From an uncultured Clostridium sp. (GTDB taxonomy: Bacteria; Bacillota; Clostridia; TANB77; CAG-508): a stretch of DNA of 56,136 nt. The position numbers and the translations under genes are program-made. Below are positions 35,017 through 43,267 of this stretch, piece by piece. Where the stretch lies: positions 1 through 56,136 of the forward strand of contig CAMMLJ010000010.1 of the NCBI GenBank assembly GCA_946497695.1, in the 5' to 3' direction. Within the stretch, counting starts at the first letter, position 1, and every line of letters begins with the position of its first letter. The notes below the pieces were generated by a model. The model searched no databases. It saw only the letters and a list, made by a program, of their open reading frames with translations, and was not told the origin of the DNA.

Positions 35017-35172
35017 ATGAAAATAGAAGGTAGCGTACAAGAATTAGAACAATTTTTTAAAAAATTTACTTTAAAGGAAAAAAGAATAATAAAAATAGAT
35101 GGAACAAAAGTTGGGGAACAAATTGTACCATCTACTACGACAATTACAAACCATTTGGAAAATCACGATTAA
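35017..35172 (+). CDS. Small phage protein (51 aa)
   Basis: Starts 4 bases after the Cro-like stop, after AGAGGTGAG. MKIEGSVQELEQFFKKFTLKEKR is amphipathic and charged; the C-terminus is Thr-rich. No family recognised. Its 3' end overlaps a minus-strand ORF. Confidence 0.65.
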   Translation: MKIEGSVQELEQFFKKFTLKEKRIIKIDGTKVGEQIVPSTTTITNHLENHD

Positions 35173-35311
35173 AAGCTTGTAATGCTGTTTTATATAATTC
35201 TAAGTATTTCTTATAGAAATCAATTGGAACAGCATCCATATCATTATCAGTTAAATCAATTCTATTAAGTACAGTAATAGCTAAATCGTGAGCACGTTGT
35301 TCATTAGACAT
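35144..35311 (-). CDS. Small minus-strand phage ORF (55 aa)
   Basis: Starts at an ATG after AAGGTGGTGAATT; a TATAAT lies on the minus strand shortly upstream. Sequence begins MSNEQRAHDLAITVLNRIDL, a pattern I associate with small phage proteins of unknown function. Placed against the direction of the early operon, like a moron or a repressor-side gene. Confidence 0.55.
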   Translation of the reverse strand: MSNEQRAHDLAITVLNRIDLTDNDMDAVPIDFYKKYLELYKTALQAFNRDFPNGL

Positions 35312-35375
35312 AATAATTCACCACCTTTCAACAGAATTATAGCATAGGTGGAATAATAACAAAAGAGGTGAGAAG

Positions 35376-35531
35376 ATGGAAGAAGAATTTGAAAAACTAA
35401 TAAAATTAACAGAGCCACTAAGAAATTACATAAGTGAAAAGTATGATATGAAAGTTTCAATACTTGTAAATTGTGATGAAGTAAAAGTGATTAGAGATGA
35501 AGCAGGAGTTCCAATAAAAAAGGAAGACTAG
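35376..35531 (+). CDS. Small phage protein (51 aa)
   Basis: ATG after AGAGGTGAGA. Acidic N-terminus MEEEFEKLIKLTEPLRNYI and a beta-like stretch MKVSILVNCDEVKVIRDE. Unknown function. Confidence 0.55.
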   Translation: MEEEFEKLIKLTEPLRNYISEKYDMKVSILVNCDEVKVIRDEAGVPIKKED

Positions 35532-35536
35532 CAAAG

Positions 35537-35740
35537 CTAATCTATCCTTTTATAACGATGAACTTTATCTAAATTAGATAATTCATGACCTAAAGATGGA
35601 GCATTCATAAAAGCTCTATATTCAGAATTAGTAACACAATAATATTGATAAATAGCACCATCTTTAAATTGAACTTCAAGTGTATTATTTTCCCAACCAA
35701 CACTTGAAATTCTACTAGAAGAAACAGGTATTCTGTTCAT
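35537..35740 (-). CDS. KTSC-domain protein
   Basis: 67 residues, essentially one KTSC domain: MNRIPVSSSRISSVGW, LEVQFKDGAIYQYY and the C-terminal HRYKRID. The domain is common in phages and sometimes fused to lysyl-tRNA synthetases; function unknown. RBS CGAGGTG on the minus strand. Confidence 0.82.
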   Translation of the reverse strand: MNRIPVSSSRISSVGWENNTLEVQFKDGAIYQYYCVTNSEYRAFMNAPSLGHELSNLDKVHRYKRID

Positions 35741-35834
35741 TAAAATACACCTCGCTTTCTACAAATTAAAATATTTTTCTCTTATGTGTGAGGTAATTAT
35801 AATACAAATTTTGACAGAAAGGAAGTGATAAGAA

Positions 35835-36086
35835 ATGCAAGAGAAGAAACCGACAAAAAATTATAAAGATTTAGATGAAACAATAACACCTTTTGATTAT
35901 GCAGAATGGCGTGGGATAGGAGAGACTAAAGCTAGAGAAATATTTAATAGTAAAGACTTTCCACGAATTAAAGGAACTGGAGTGAAACAATTAGCAGATA
36001 AAAGAGCAGTATTATTACACGACTTAGGTTTAGAAGGAGAAAACTTACAAACCGTATTACAAGAAATAGCAAGACAGATTATTTAG
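35835..36086 (+). CDS. Phage early DNA-binding-like protein (83 aa)
   Basis: MQEKKPTKNYKDLDETITPFDYAEWRGI with GETKAREIFNSKDFPRIKGTG looks like a small winged/excisionase-type HTH followed by a basic segment. RBS AAGGAAGTGA. Function inferred only; an excisionase or regulator is plausible. Confidence 0.7.
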   Translation: MQEKKPTKNYKDLDETITPFDYAEWRGIGETKAREIFNSKDFPRIKGTGVKQLADKRAVLLHDLGLEGENLQTVLQEIARQII

Positions 36087-36101
36087 AAAGGAGGGATAAA
36101 G

Positions 36102-36218
36102 ATGAGTGATCAAGATAAGACATATTATTTATTTGGTAAAGCTATGAGTTACATACTACCAATTTTAGGAATAGTTATAACTGAGTTAGTATGTTTAGCA
36201 CATATATTTTTAAGATAG
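36102..36218 (+). CDS. Small membrane protein (38 aa)
   Basis: ATG after AAAGGAGGG. One hydrophobic span (YILPILGIVITELVCLAHIFL). Typical small phage early membrane peptide, function unknown. Confidence 0.6.
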   Translation: MSDQDKTYYLFGKAMSYILPILGIVITELVCLAHIFLR

Positions 36219-36232
36219 AAAGGGGTGAAAAT

Positions 36233-36334
36233 ATGGATAAATATGACAAAATTTACATTTGGCATGAGATTACTAAAGCTAAATTAAAATTAAGACTTAG
36301 AGAATTGAAGAAAATGAAGGAGGCAAGAAGATGA
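36233..36334 (+). CDS. Small basic protein (33 aa)
   Basis: ATG after AGGGGTG; ends RELKKMKEARR. Its 3' end carries the ribosome binding site for the next gene and overlaps it as ATGA. Confidence 0.5.
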   Translation: MDKYDKIYIWHEITKAKLKLRLRELKKMKEARR

Positions 36335-36591
36335 ATATAACAATATTTTTCTTATTGGCAATAATAGGGATCTTAATTTCTTACATAATAGTAAGAGAAA
36401 CAATAGTACAAAAACAAATAAAAGAACTAGAAGAAGATTGCAATAATGCAGAATTAAGAGCAGTAACACATTTTCGAAAAATAAATACAGTTGAGAACTT
36501 AATAAAAGAAGAACAAAAGAAACCGATTTATAACAGAAACAATTTTACATTAGTAAGCAAAATAAAAGAAGTAATTTCCAACGCCAATTAG
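36331..36591 (+). CDS. Membrane-anchored coiled protein (86 aa)
   Basis: N-terminal transmembrane span (ITIFFLLAIIGILISYIIV), then a charged helical region (QKQIKELEEDCNNAELRAV). Short LysB/holin-like topology but located in the early region, so not assigned. The 3' end forms an inverted repeat with downstream DNA (36568-36602). Confidence 0.65.
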   Translation: MNITIFFLLAIIGILISYIIVRETIVQKQIKELEEDCNNAELRAVTHFRKINTVENLIKEEQKKPIYNRNNFTLVSKIKEVISNAN

Positions 36592-36602
36592 ATAATTACT
36601 TC
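36568..36602 (+). terminator. Hairpin at the end of the small-gene cluster
   Basis: GAAGTAATT and AATTACTTC form a 9-bp stem, followed by a mixed A/T tract rather than a clean T-run; possibly an attenuator. Further down, ACCTAAAACTAT and ATAGTTTGGGT (36630-36657) form a second imperfect inverted repeat before the next gene. Confidence 0.4.
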
Positions 36603-36679
36603 TTAAAATAAAAAAATTTCATAAATGAACCTAAAACTATTTTAGCATAGTTTGGGTAGAAAATCAAGGAGGAATAGAA

Positions 36680-37015
36680 ATGGCTAATAAAAATGAAGTA
36701 ACAATAAGTTTAGAAGAATATAAGGAATTATTATTAAAAGAAAGACCTAATGATAATGATAAATGGATATTAGGTAAAATAAGAGAATTTATAGCAGATA
36801 ATTGTAAATTAAGTGGAGAAAAAATAGAGGCAAAAGACAGTTGGGATTTTGCAAGAGATTTTTTAAATTACTTAAAAATTATAGATAAAGAATTTTATAA
36901 AGAACTTATTAAAAAAGTTTATGATGCAGAAATAGAAAAAAAGAACAATGAATTAAAAATGGAAAAAGCAAGAGCTATAAAACAAGTTGATGAGGAGAGA
37001 GAAGCTGATGATTAG
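36680..37015 (+). CDS. Phage early protein, unknown (111 aa)
   Basis: Starts MANKNEVTISLEEYKELLLKE, followed by a predicted helical, acidic/basic body. RBS AAGGAGG. Overlaps the next gene start. No family recognised. Confidence 0.7.
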   Translation: MANKNEVTISLEEYKELLLKERPNDNDKWILGKIREFIADNCKLSGEKIEAKDSWDFARDFLNYLKIIDKEFYKELIKKVYDAEIEKKNNELKMEKARAIKQVDEEREADD

Positions 37016-37232
37016 TAATAATTTAGATGATAAATATTATGAATTAGAAGAAGCAATATCTACACTAGAAATGCAAATAAAAGAAAGTAAAGACAAAGAT
37101 GTAGTTAGTATATTAGAAAATTGCAAAGATAAATTACAAGAAGAATTTAACAACATAAAAGATGATACAGAGTCAATATGGGAAAACGAAAAAAAAGAAT
37201 TAGAAAATGAATATTGGAGGAGTGTAGTGTGA
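37008..37232 (+). CDS. Phage early coiled-coil protein (74 aa)
   Basis: Start chosen at MISNNLDDKYYEL, after GAGGAG; another ATG lies 7 codons upstream. Heptad-like Glu/Lys-rich helices throughout. Overlaps both neighbours, fitting a coupled early operon. Confidence 0.65.
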   Translation: MISNNLDDKYYELEEAISTLEMQIKESKDKDVVSILENCKDKLQEEFNNIKDDTESIWENEKKELENEYWRSVV

Positions 37233-38080
37233 TGACTGAAAATTTAATAGTAATTAAACAATTACCACAGATAGAAGAACATTTAAAGGATTTATCAACT
37301 GAAATAGATGTAAAGGTAAACAATGCAAAGAAATTAGTATGTACAGAGGAAACTGTAAAAACAGTAAAGCAAGTAAGAGCAGATTTAACTAAAGACTTTA
37401 AAAATTTAGAAGAACAGAGGAAAACAGTAAAAGAACAAATTTTAGCACCATATATGCAATTTGAAGAAGTTTATAAAACATATGTATCTAATAAATATAA
37501 AGAAGCTGACATAGATTTAAAACAAAAGATAGATAGCACAGAAAATGAATTAAAAAAACAAAAAGAACAAGAAATTAAAGATTATTTTGAAGAATATAAA
37601 ACAGCAAACAATATTGATTTTATAAATTTTGAGCAAGCAAATATAAATATTACATTAACAGCAAGTAAAAAGAGTCTAAAAGAACAAGCAAAAGCCTTTA
37701 TAGATAAAATTAAAGATGATCTTAATTTAATAGAAACACAGGAATGCAAAGAAGAAATTTTAGTTGAATATAAACAAACGTTAAATATAAGTAGAGCAAT
37801 ACAAGATGTTGCAAATAGACATAAGTTATTAGAAGAAGAGAAAAAAAGACAAGAAGAGTTAAAAAGCAAACAATTAGAAGAAACTCAACGACAAGCTGAT
37901 ATGTCAATAAAAAAACAAGAAGTAGCAACAAAGAATGCTTTAGATAATTTTGTTATGGAAGCACCAAAAGTAGCAGAACAAGAAGAAATCTTAACACTTA
38001 AATTTAAAGTAAGAGGAACAAAAAGTAAATTAAGAGAATTAAAGAAATTTTTAGAAGATAGGGGATATGATTATGAGTAA
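37232..38080 (+). CDS. DUF1351 phage protein (recombination module)
   Basis: 282 residues from MTENLIVIKQLPQIEEHL. Long coiled-coil centre, and a C-terminal LKFKVRGTKSKLRELKKFLEDRGYDYE typical of DUF1351 proteins, which sit beside RecT in Firmicutes phages. Start shares one base with the previous stop and follows GGAGGAG. Its last codons overlap recT. Confidence 0.8.
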   Translation: MTENLIVIKQLPQIEEHLKDLSTEIDVKVNNAKKLVCTEETVKTVKQVRADLTKDFKNLEEQRKTVKEQILAPYMQFEEVYKTYVSNKYKEADIDLKQKIDSTENELKKQKEQEIKDYFEEYKTANNIDFINFEQANINITLTASKKSLKEQAKAFIDKIKDDLNLIETQECKEEILVEYKQTLNISRAIQDVANRHKLLEEEKKRQEELKSKQLEETQRQADMSIKKQEVATKNALDNFVMEAPKVAEQEEILTLKFKVRGTKSKLRELKKFLEDRGYDYE

Positions 38081-38948
38081 TATACCAGCAAAAACAAATA
38101 AATCAACAAATAAGCCAAAGTTTAGTGTGGCAATACAAAGTGATACATATAAAAATTTAATAAACCAAACTTTAGGAGATAAAGATAGAGCAACAAGATT
38201 TATAGCTAGTATATCAAGTGCAGTAGCAACGAATACTGATTTACAGCAGTGTGATGCTGGAACAATATTAAGTGGAGCATTGTTAGGAGAAAGCCTTAAT
38301 TTAAGTCCAAGTCCTCAGCTAGGACAATACTATTTAGTTCCATTTAATAAAAAAGTTAAAGGTGTGGATGGAGATGAGTCCTACATAAAAGTAGCACAAT
38401 TTCAACTAGGTTACAAAGGATATATACAATTAGCAATTAGAAGCGGTCAGTATAAAAAATTAAATGTGTTAGCTATAAAAAAAGGTGAACTAATTAAGTA
38501 TGATCCATTAAATGAAGAGATAGAAGTAAATCTTATGGAAGATGAAGAAGAAAGGGAAAATGCAGAAACAATAGGATATTATGCAATGTTTGAATATACA
38601 AATGGATTTAGAAAATCTCTTTATTGGTCAAAGTCTAAGATGGAAAAACATGCATTAAAATATTCTAAAGGCTATTCTGCACATAAAGGATATACTTTTT
38701 GGGAAAAAGATTTTGACGGAATGGCCTATAAAACAATGCTTAGACAATTAATTTCAAAATGGGGAATTATGAGTATTGATATGCAACAAGCAGTAGAAAA
38801 AGATATGACAGCAATTAATACCGATGGTACATATGAATACGTAGATAACGAAGAAGATACAATCATTGAACAAGAAGAATCAAAAGACGAAGTAGTAGAA
38901 GTTCAAAATGAAAATACTGAAAAAGAGGTATCTATGAATGAACTATAA
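38073..38948 (+). CDS. recT: RecT-family single-strand annealing protein
   Basis: About 291 residues. RecT signatures: FIASISSAVATN, CDAGTILSGALLGESLNLSP, QLGQYYLVPF and QFQLGYKGYIQLAIRSGQYK; also EKDFDGMAYKTMLRQLISKWG. The acidic tail is variable. RecT anneals complementary DNA strands in phage recombination. It sits with DUF1351 and an MBL protein in a typical recombination cassette. Confidence 0.93.
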   Translation: MSNIPAKTNKSTNKPKFSVAIQSDTYKNLINQTLGDKDRATRFIASISSAVATNTDLQQCDAGTILSGALLGESLNLSPSPQLGQYYLVPFNKKVKGVDGDESYIKVAQFQLGYKGYIQLAIRSGQYKKLNVLAIKKGELIKYDPLNEEIEVNLMEDEEERENAETIGYYAMFEYTNGFRKSLYWSKSKMEKHALKYSKGYSAHKGYTFWEKDFDGMAYKTMLRQLISKWGIMSIDMQQAVEKDMTAINTDGTYEYVDNEEDTIIEQEESKDEVVEVQNENTEKEVSMNEL

Positions 38949-39573
38949 AATTATATCCAGTTGCAGTACAGGAAATGCTGTAATAATAAAAGATATTGTT
39001 CTGATTGATTGTGGAGTAACATTTAAAAGAATAGAAAAGTATTATAAAAAATTAAAAATTGTGTTATTGACACATATTCATGCAGATCACTTCAAAAAAG
39101 CAACTATTAGAAAATTAGCACAAGAAAGACCAACTTTAAGGTTTGCTTGTTGCAAATGGCTATTAGACCCTTTATTGGAATGTGGAGTAGATAAAAGAAA
39201 TATAGATGTGTTAGAAATTGGAACTAAATACGATTATAAGTTATTAAAAATAGTACCAATAAAACTATATCATGATGTACCACAATGTGGATATAGAGTC
39301 CTATTTGATGATTATAAAGTCATATATGCGACAGATACAAGAACGTTAGAAGGTATAACAGCTAAAAATTATGATTTATATCTAATTGAAGGCAATTATG
39401 AAGATGAAGAACTTGAAGAAAGAATAAGAAAGAAACAACAAGTACAAGAATATTGCTATGAATATAGAGCAAGATATACACATTTAAGTAAAGGACAAGC
39501 TAGTGATTTCTTATTAAATAATATGGGAAATAATTCAGAATATGTATTTATGCATGAACATATAGAGAGGTAA
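38938..39573 (+). CDS. Phage MBL-fold metallohydrolase
   Basis: 211 residues. The metal motif THIHADH (about 45-51), the early SSCSTGNAV loop and YATDTR in the middle show a metallo-beta-lactamase fold, related in style to WalJ/YycJ. MBL proteins next to RecT are frequent in Firmicutes phages and are suspected nucleases. Overlaps the end of recT. Confidence 0.85.
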   Translation: MNYKIISSCSTGNAVIIKDIVLIDCGVTFKRIEKYYKKLKIVLLTHIHADHFKKATIRKLAQERPTLRFACCKWLLDPLLECGVDKRNIDVLEIGTKYDYKLLKIVPIKLYHDVPQCGYRVLFDDYKVIYATDTRTLEGITAKNYDLYLIEGNYEDEELEERIRKKQQVQEYCYEYRARYTHLSKGQASDFLLNNMGNNSEYVFMHEHIER

Positions 39574-39576
39574 AAG

Positions 39577-40041
39577 ATGGAATTTGAAAAATTATATATG
39601 TTTAACCCTTTTACAATTCAAAATGCAAATAGCCAACAAATTGCTGATACATATAGTAAATTACAAAATGAGTTAGTAGAAAACGCAGATACAGGTTTTC
39701 TAATTTCAAAAAACATAGAGATATATGCAAATATGAATTACTTAATTGGAGAAATGATAGCAAGAATACAACAAGAATATGACATGTTAAAAACAGATAT
39801 TTCTATACAAGAAAATAAACAAGTATATATGCAAAGAAAACAATGGCAAGAAACACAAAAAGAAAAGCCACCAGCAATGAGTTATTTTGAAGCAATGGCA
39901 AAAGAATTTGTAAAAGAAGATAGTAAAAAATTAGCAGAATTGGGGGCTAGATTATTTAGATTTAAAAAAGCCTATGAAAGTATAGATAGTAAACAGAATG
40001 CTTTGAAAAAGAAAATAGAAGCTATTAGGTATGAAATATGA
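39577..40041 (+). CDS. Phage recombination-cassette protein, unknown (154 aa)
   Basis: Helical, with FNPFTIQNANSQQIADTYSKL at the start and MSYFEAMAKEFVKEDSKKLAELGARLFRFKKAYES later (read as consecutive short motifs). Located three bases after the MBL gene. Function unknown. Confidence 0.7.
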   Translation: MEFEKLYMFNPFTIQNANSQQIADTYSKLQNELVENADTGFLISKNIEIYANMNYLIGEMIARIQQEYDMLKTDISIQENKQVYMQRKQWQETQKEKPPAMSYFEAMAKEFVKEDSKKLAELGARLFRFKKAYESIDSKQNALKKKIEAIRYEI

Positions 40042-40046
40042 ATAAA

Positions 40047-40107
40047 CGTGGCACTAATTGGTAACGAAAAAATAAGGAGAAGAGCACTCTTTTCAGCTAG
40101 TGCCACG
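40047..40107 (+). repeat. Long structured inverted repeat in the early operon
   Basis: CGTGGCACTA (40047-40056) and TAGTGCCACG (40098-40107) pair perfectly over 10 bp with GC-rich composition unusual here. The loop holds a second hairpin (GAGAAGAG..CTCTTTTC near 40078-40094). No T-run follows, so it is not a standard terminator; it lies between two same-strand genes. Confidence 0.65.
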
Positions 40108-40132
40108 AAGGATCCCCCACAAGGAGAAATAA

Positions 40133-40420
40133 ATGAAAGAAGAATTTTGTATTATGCCTGAGGATCCATTATGGAAAACAATACGATTTTCTGGAAGTCA
40201 TAGACATGAAGTCTTTGGAGGTCCTAACAGGCAAAGAAGTATAAAAGATGGATTAGTAATATTCTTAATACCAGAAATGCACAATATGAGTAATGCAGGA
40301 ATCCATTTTAATAAACAATTTATGGAGTATGCTCATAAAATTGGACAACTGACTTGGATGGAATATTACAACAAAACAAAAGAAGATTTTATAAAAGAAT
40401 ATGGAAAAAGTTATTTGTAG
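40133..40420 (+). CDS. HNH-like phage protein with degenerate zinc site (95 aa)
   Basis: The pattern HRHEVFGGPNRQRSIKDGLV...HNMSNAGIHFN...EYGKSYL follows the small phage HNH-type family, in which similar proteins read HHIFGG..R..S...GL.. and CH..., ending in FGKNYL. Here the expected Cys positions are Met or Ile (CIMPEDP, PEMHNM), so zinc binding may be lost while the histidines remain. RBS AAGGAG. Confidence 0.65.
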   Translation: MKEEFCIMPEDPLWKTIRFSGSHRHEVFGGPNRQRSIKDGLVIFLIPEMHNMSNAGIHFNKQFMEYAHKIGQLTWMEYYNKTKEDFIKEYGKSYL

Positions 40421-40431
40421 GAGGAAAAGTT

Positions 40432-40881
40432 ATGATTATAGGAGCAATGATAATATTATTTGTTTTAAGTTTAATATTTTTTATTATAGCAGCAGATAGT
40501 TGGGAACATGAAGTATTATTCGCAGGAATTGGTACAATATTGCTTACACTTGCATTAGGAGTACTTATATTTGGCTGTTTTCACGGATTTATAAATTATC
40601 CACCAACAGAAGGGACACATCAAGGAGTAATAACAGCTGTAGATTTAGAAGGTAATTGGTTTAGAAGATATGAAGTATATTTAAAATCTAGTGGATATAC
40701 GGCGCAAAGTGATGAAACAGTATATTTAGTATATGAAAATGAAACCGAACTTATAGAAAAATTAAAAAATGCTATTGGAAAAGAAGTAAAACTACATTAT
40801 GGGCATGATGGTGGATACATAGCTTGGAATAGTTGCGGAACATATCATATTAAAGATGTAGAAATAATAGGAGAAGATTAA
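40432..40881 (+). CDS. Phage membrane protein, two TM segments (149 aa)
   Basis: Start at MIIGAMIILFVLSLIFFIIA behind AGGAGGAAAAG; two hydrophobic spans (about 2-22 and 33-55), then a soluble domain with VYLVYENETELIEKLKN and KLHYGHDGGYIAW. Function unknown; located in the early region. Confidence 0.7.
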   Translation: MIIGAMIILFVLSLIFFIIAADSWEHEVLFAGIGTILLTLALGVLIFGCFHGFINYPPTEGTHQGVITAVDLEGNWFRRYEVYLKSSGYTAQSDETVYLVYENETELIEKLKNAIGKEVKLHYGHDGGYIAWNSCGTYHIKDVEIIGED

Positions 40882-40940
40882 ACAACGGGGCTAAAGCAAA
40901 AATAAGTTTTAGCCCTTAAATATTATGAAAGGAGAAAACA

Positions 40941-41597
40941 ATGGCAAGAGATAGTTTCATATTTTACAGAAGTTTTTATGAAGCAATAAGTGAGTTGCCA
41001 AAAGAAAATCAAGCAGATACATATGATGCAATAATGCAATATGCATTAAATCAAAAAGAGATAGAGCTAACAGGAATATCTAAAGCAATATTTTCTCTTG
41101 TCAAACCACAATTAGATGCTAACTATAAAAAATACGAAAATGGAAAGCAAAAGAAAAGCAAAAAAGAAGCAAAAGTGAAGCAAAATGAAAGCAAAGCAGA
41201 AACTAATGTAAATGATAATGAAAATGTAAATGTAAATGAAAATGTAAATGACAATGATAATGATAATGTAGGCGACAGTTGTGTTGACGGTCTACAAGAA
41301 GTTATTGATTTTTATAATAATAATATTGGCTTTTTAAGTCCATATAGCCTAAAAATTCTAGAAAGTTATGCAGAAGATTTGTCTAGTGAACTAGTGATTT
41401 ATGCAATGCAAATATCTGTAGAAAATAACAAAAAGACAATTAGCTATATTAAAGCAATATTAAACAACTGGACTAAAGCCAACATAAAGACATTAGAAGA
41501 AGCAAAAAGAGAAAATAAAAAGAAAGTAAATACTGATAAACAAATAGAGCAACGTAATTATACAGAAGATGAGTTTGAAAGTTTGTATGCTAATTAA
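40941..41597 (+). CDS. Phage replisome organiser-like protein (DUF6291 + DnaD-type)
   Basis: 218 residues. The N-terminal DUF6291 module (MARDSFIFYRSFYEAISELP through IFSLVKPQLDANYKKYENG) is followed by an Asn/Asp/Val hexapeptide-like linker and a DnaD-type C-terminal domain (EVIDFYNNNIGFLSPYSLKIL, AILNNWTKANIKT). Such proteins initiate phage DNA replication and may contain the origin. The linker is encoded by tandem AATGTAAATGAT-type repeats at about 41208-41270. Confidence 0.82.
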   Translation: MARDSFIFYRSFYEAISELPKENQADTYDAIMQYALNQKEIELTGISKAIFSLVKPQLDANYKKYENGKQKKSKKEAKVKQNESKAETNVNDNENVNVNENVNDNDNDNVGDSCVDGLQEVIDFYNNNIGFLSPYSLKILESYAEDLSSELVIYAMQISVENNKKTISYIKAILNNWTKANIKTLEEAKRENKKKVNTDKQIEQRNYTEDEFESLYAN

Positions 41598-41610
41598 GGA
41601 GTGATAACGA

Positions 41611-41943
41611 ATGAAAATAAGTAATATAACAAGGCAATTAAGCTTTGAAGATATAAAGCCTAAAAAATTAACAAAGTATATACAAATATTAGAAGTATTA
41701 GGTAATAGAGAAATGACTGCAAGAGAAATTGAAACAGAGATGAATAAGAAAAAATATTCGCAATATTTTGATATGAATCATGTAAGACCAAGATTAACTG
41801 AATTAGTAAATGATTATCACGAATTAGTGGAATGTGGAAGTAAAATAGACTATTTAACGAAGAAAAGTGTTGTGATTTATAGAAAGGCAACTGCAGAGGA
41901 AAAGATGATTGCAGATAATATGCAACATATTAGTCAAATTTAG
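41611..41943 (+). CDS. Winged-helix phage regulator (110 aa)
   Basis: Central helix-turn-helix-like region: MTAREIETEMNKKKYSQYFDMNHVRPRLTELVNDYHEL, followed by a wing-like KIDYLTKKSVVIYRKATA. A truncated relative of its C-terminal half (RLTELEKMGYVEE) lies after the homing endonuclease at 42479-42625. Confidence 0.72.
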   Translation: MKISNITRQLSFEDIKPKKLTKYIQILEVLGNREMTAREIETEMNKKKYSQYFDMNHVRPRLTELVNDYHELVECGSKIDYLTKKSVVIYRKATAEEKMIADNMQHISQI

Positions 41944-41957
41944 TAAAGGAGAACTAT

Positions 41958-42485
41958 ATGAAAGAGGAGATATGGAAAGATATAGAAGGATATGAGGGGT
42001 TATATCAAGTAAGTAATCTTGGTAGAGTTAAAAGAATGAGATTTATAAATAAAAATACAAATATAGAAAAAGAAAGAATTAAAAGTCAAAAGATTAGAAA
42101 AGATGGATATTTAGAAGTTGCATTATATAAAAATGGAAAGGGTAAATATATACAAGTTCATAGATTAGTAGCAAAATCATTTATTCCGAATCCTAAAAAA
42201 CTACCACAAGTAAATCATATAGATGGAATTAAAACAAATAACATAGTTGAAAATTTAGAGTGGGTATCTATAAGTGATAATGCAATACATAGTAGTAGAG
42301 TGTTAAGAAATAATGTAAGGAAAATAAATCAATATGACCTGAAAGGAAGATATCTAGCTACATATTCAAGTATTACTATAGCAGGAGAAATAAATAATAT
42401 AAGAGAAAGTAGTATAGCAAATGTTTTAGCTGGAAGAAGAAATAAAACTTTTGGATATAAATGGAAGTATGCAGATGAAGATTAA
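41958..42485 (+). CDS. NUMOD4/HNH homing endonuclease
   Basis: 175 residues. NUMOD4 motif at the start (EEIWKDIEGYEGLYQVSNLGRVKR), an HNH core with VHRLVAKSFIPNP, QVNHIDGIKTNNIVENLEWVS (His-Asn-His residues), and a C-terminal NUMOD1-like region ending FGYKWKY. A mobile endonuclease typical of phages. RBS AAAGGAG. Its last codons overlap a wHTH gene fragment. Confidence 0.9.
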   Translation: MKEEIWKDIEGYEGLYQVSNLGRVKRMRFINKNTNIEKERIKSQKIRKDGYLEVALYKNGKGKYIQVHRLVAKSFIPNPKKLPQVNHIDGIKTNNIVENLEWVSISDNAIHSSRVLRNNVRKINQYDLKGRYLATYSSITIAGEINNIRESSIANVLAGRRNKTFGYKWKYADED

Positions 42486-42625
42486 CAGAATTAGAAAAAA
42501 TGGGATATGTGGAAGAAACAGCAAAGAAAAAGTGTGAATACACAGGTAAAGCAGTAACTGTTTATAAGATAACTCAAAAAGGTTATGAAGTAGTTAATTA
42601 TAATCATATTTCAAGAATAGATTAG
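42479..42625 (+). pseudogene. 3' fragment of a winged-helix gene
   Basis: Open frame of 48 codons from AGATTAACAGAATTAG, beginning within the end of the HNH gene and without a usable start codon. It reads RLTELEKMGYVEETAKKKCEY then KAVTVYKITQKGYE, which resembles the C-terminal half of the winged-helix protein at 41611-41943 (RLTELV..YHELVE; TKKSVVIYRK). Best explained as the tail of a relative truncated by the HNH gene insertion. Confidence 0.65.
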
Positions 42626-42637
42626 GAGGAAGAAGTT

Positions 42638-43264
42638 ATGAGATATAAAGTTGGAGATAGAGTTAAATATGTAAAGAAAATTATTCATCACAATGTAGTA
42701 ACAGGAGGAATATTTACAATAACGCATATTGATGAAAATAATCAAAGCTTTCAGTATTTAGCAGAAAGCAAGAAAGGAAACAAGCAATGGTTTAAAGAAG
42801 AAGAGCTACAAAAAGTAGAATATACATTCGAAGATTTAGAGAAAGCGCCAATTGGAACAAAAATAACATTTGTAAATGGAGAAGTTTTAGTTAAAGATGA
42901 TAAAGACTCTTTCGAAAATGAAGGTTATATAAGAAATATATTAGAGTTAGATAATTTTAAATCTAGAATATTAGGAAAAATAATTAAAATAGAAGAGCCA
43001 GAATATCAAACGGTATATGAATATAAGCCAGAAATTTTAGATGAAGTAGAAAAGAGATATTTAAGAGGAGTTATTAGACCTTTTAGAAATAAAGTAAAAA
43101 CAATAAGGAAAACAGATAATAATATGAATGGCGAAAACAATGAATATTTAACCATAACATTAAAAGCAGAGCCTAGTATGGATTTTCCTAATTTTAAGCC
43201 AAATACTATGTATAAGTGCATGAAATTAAACAAAGATTACACTTTAGAAGAATTGGGGCTATAG
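42638..43264 (+). CDS. Phage early protein, unknown (208 aa)
   Basis: N-terminus MRYKVGDRVKYVKKI with GIFTITHID looks like a small SH3-like barrel; then FEDLEKAPIGTKITFVNGEVLVKD, a module often seen in phage early proteins. No function assigned. RBS AGGAGGA. Confidence 0.7.
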   Translation: MRYKVGDRVKYVKKIIHHNVVTGGIFTITHIDENNQSFQYLAESKKGNKQWFKEEELQKVEYTFEDLEKAPIGTKITFVNGEVLVKDDKDSFENEGYIRNILELDNFKSRILGKIIKIEEPEYQTVYEYKPEILDEVEKRYLRGVIRPFRNKVKTIRKTDNNMNGENNEYLTITLKAEPSMDFPNFKPNTMYKCMKLNKDYTLEELGL

Positions 43265-43267
43265 AAG

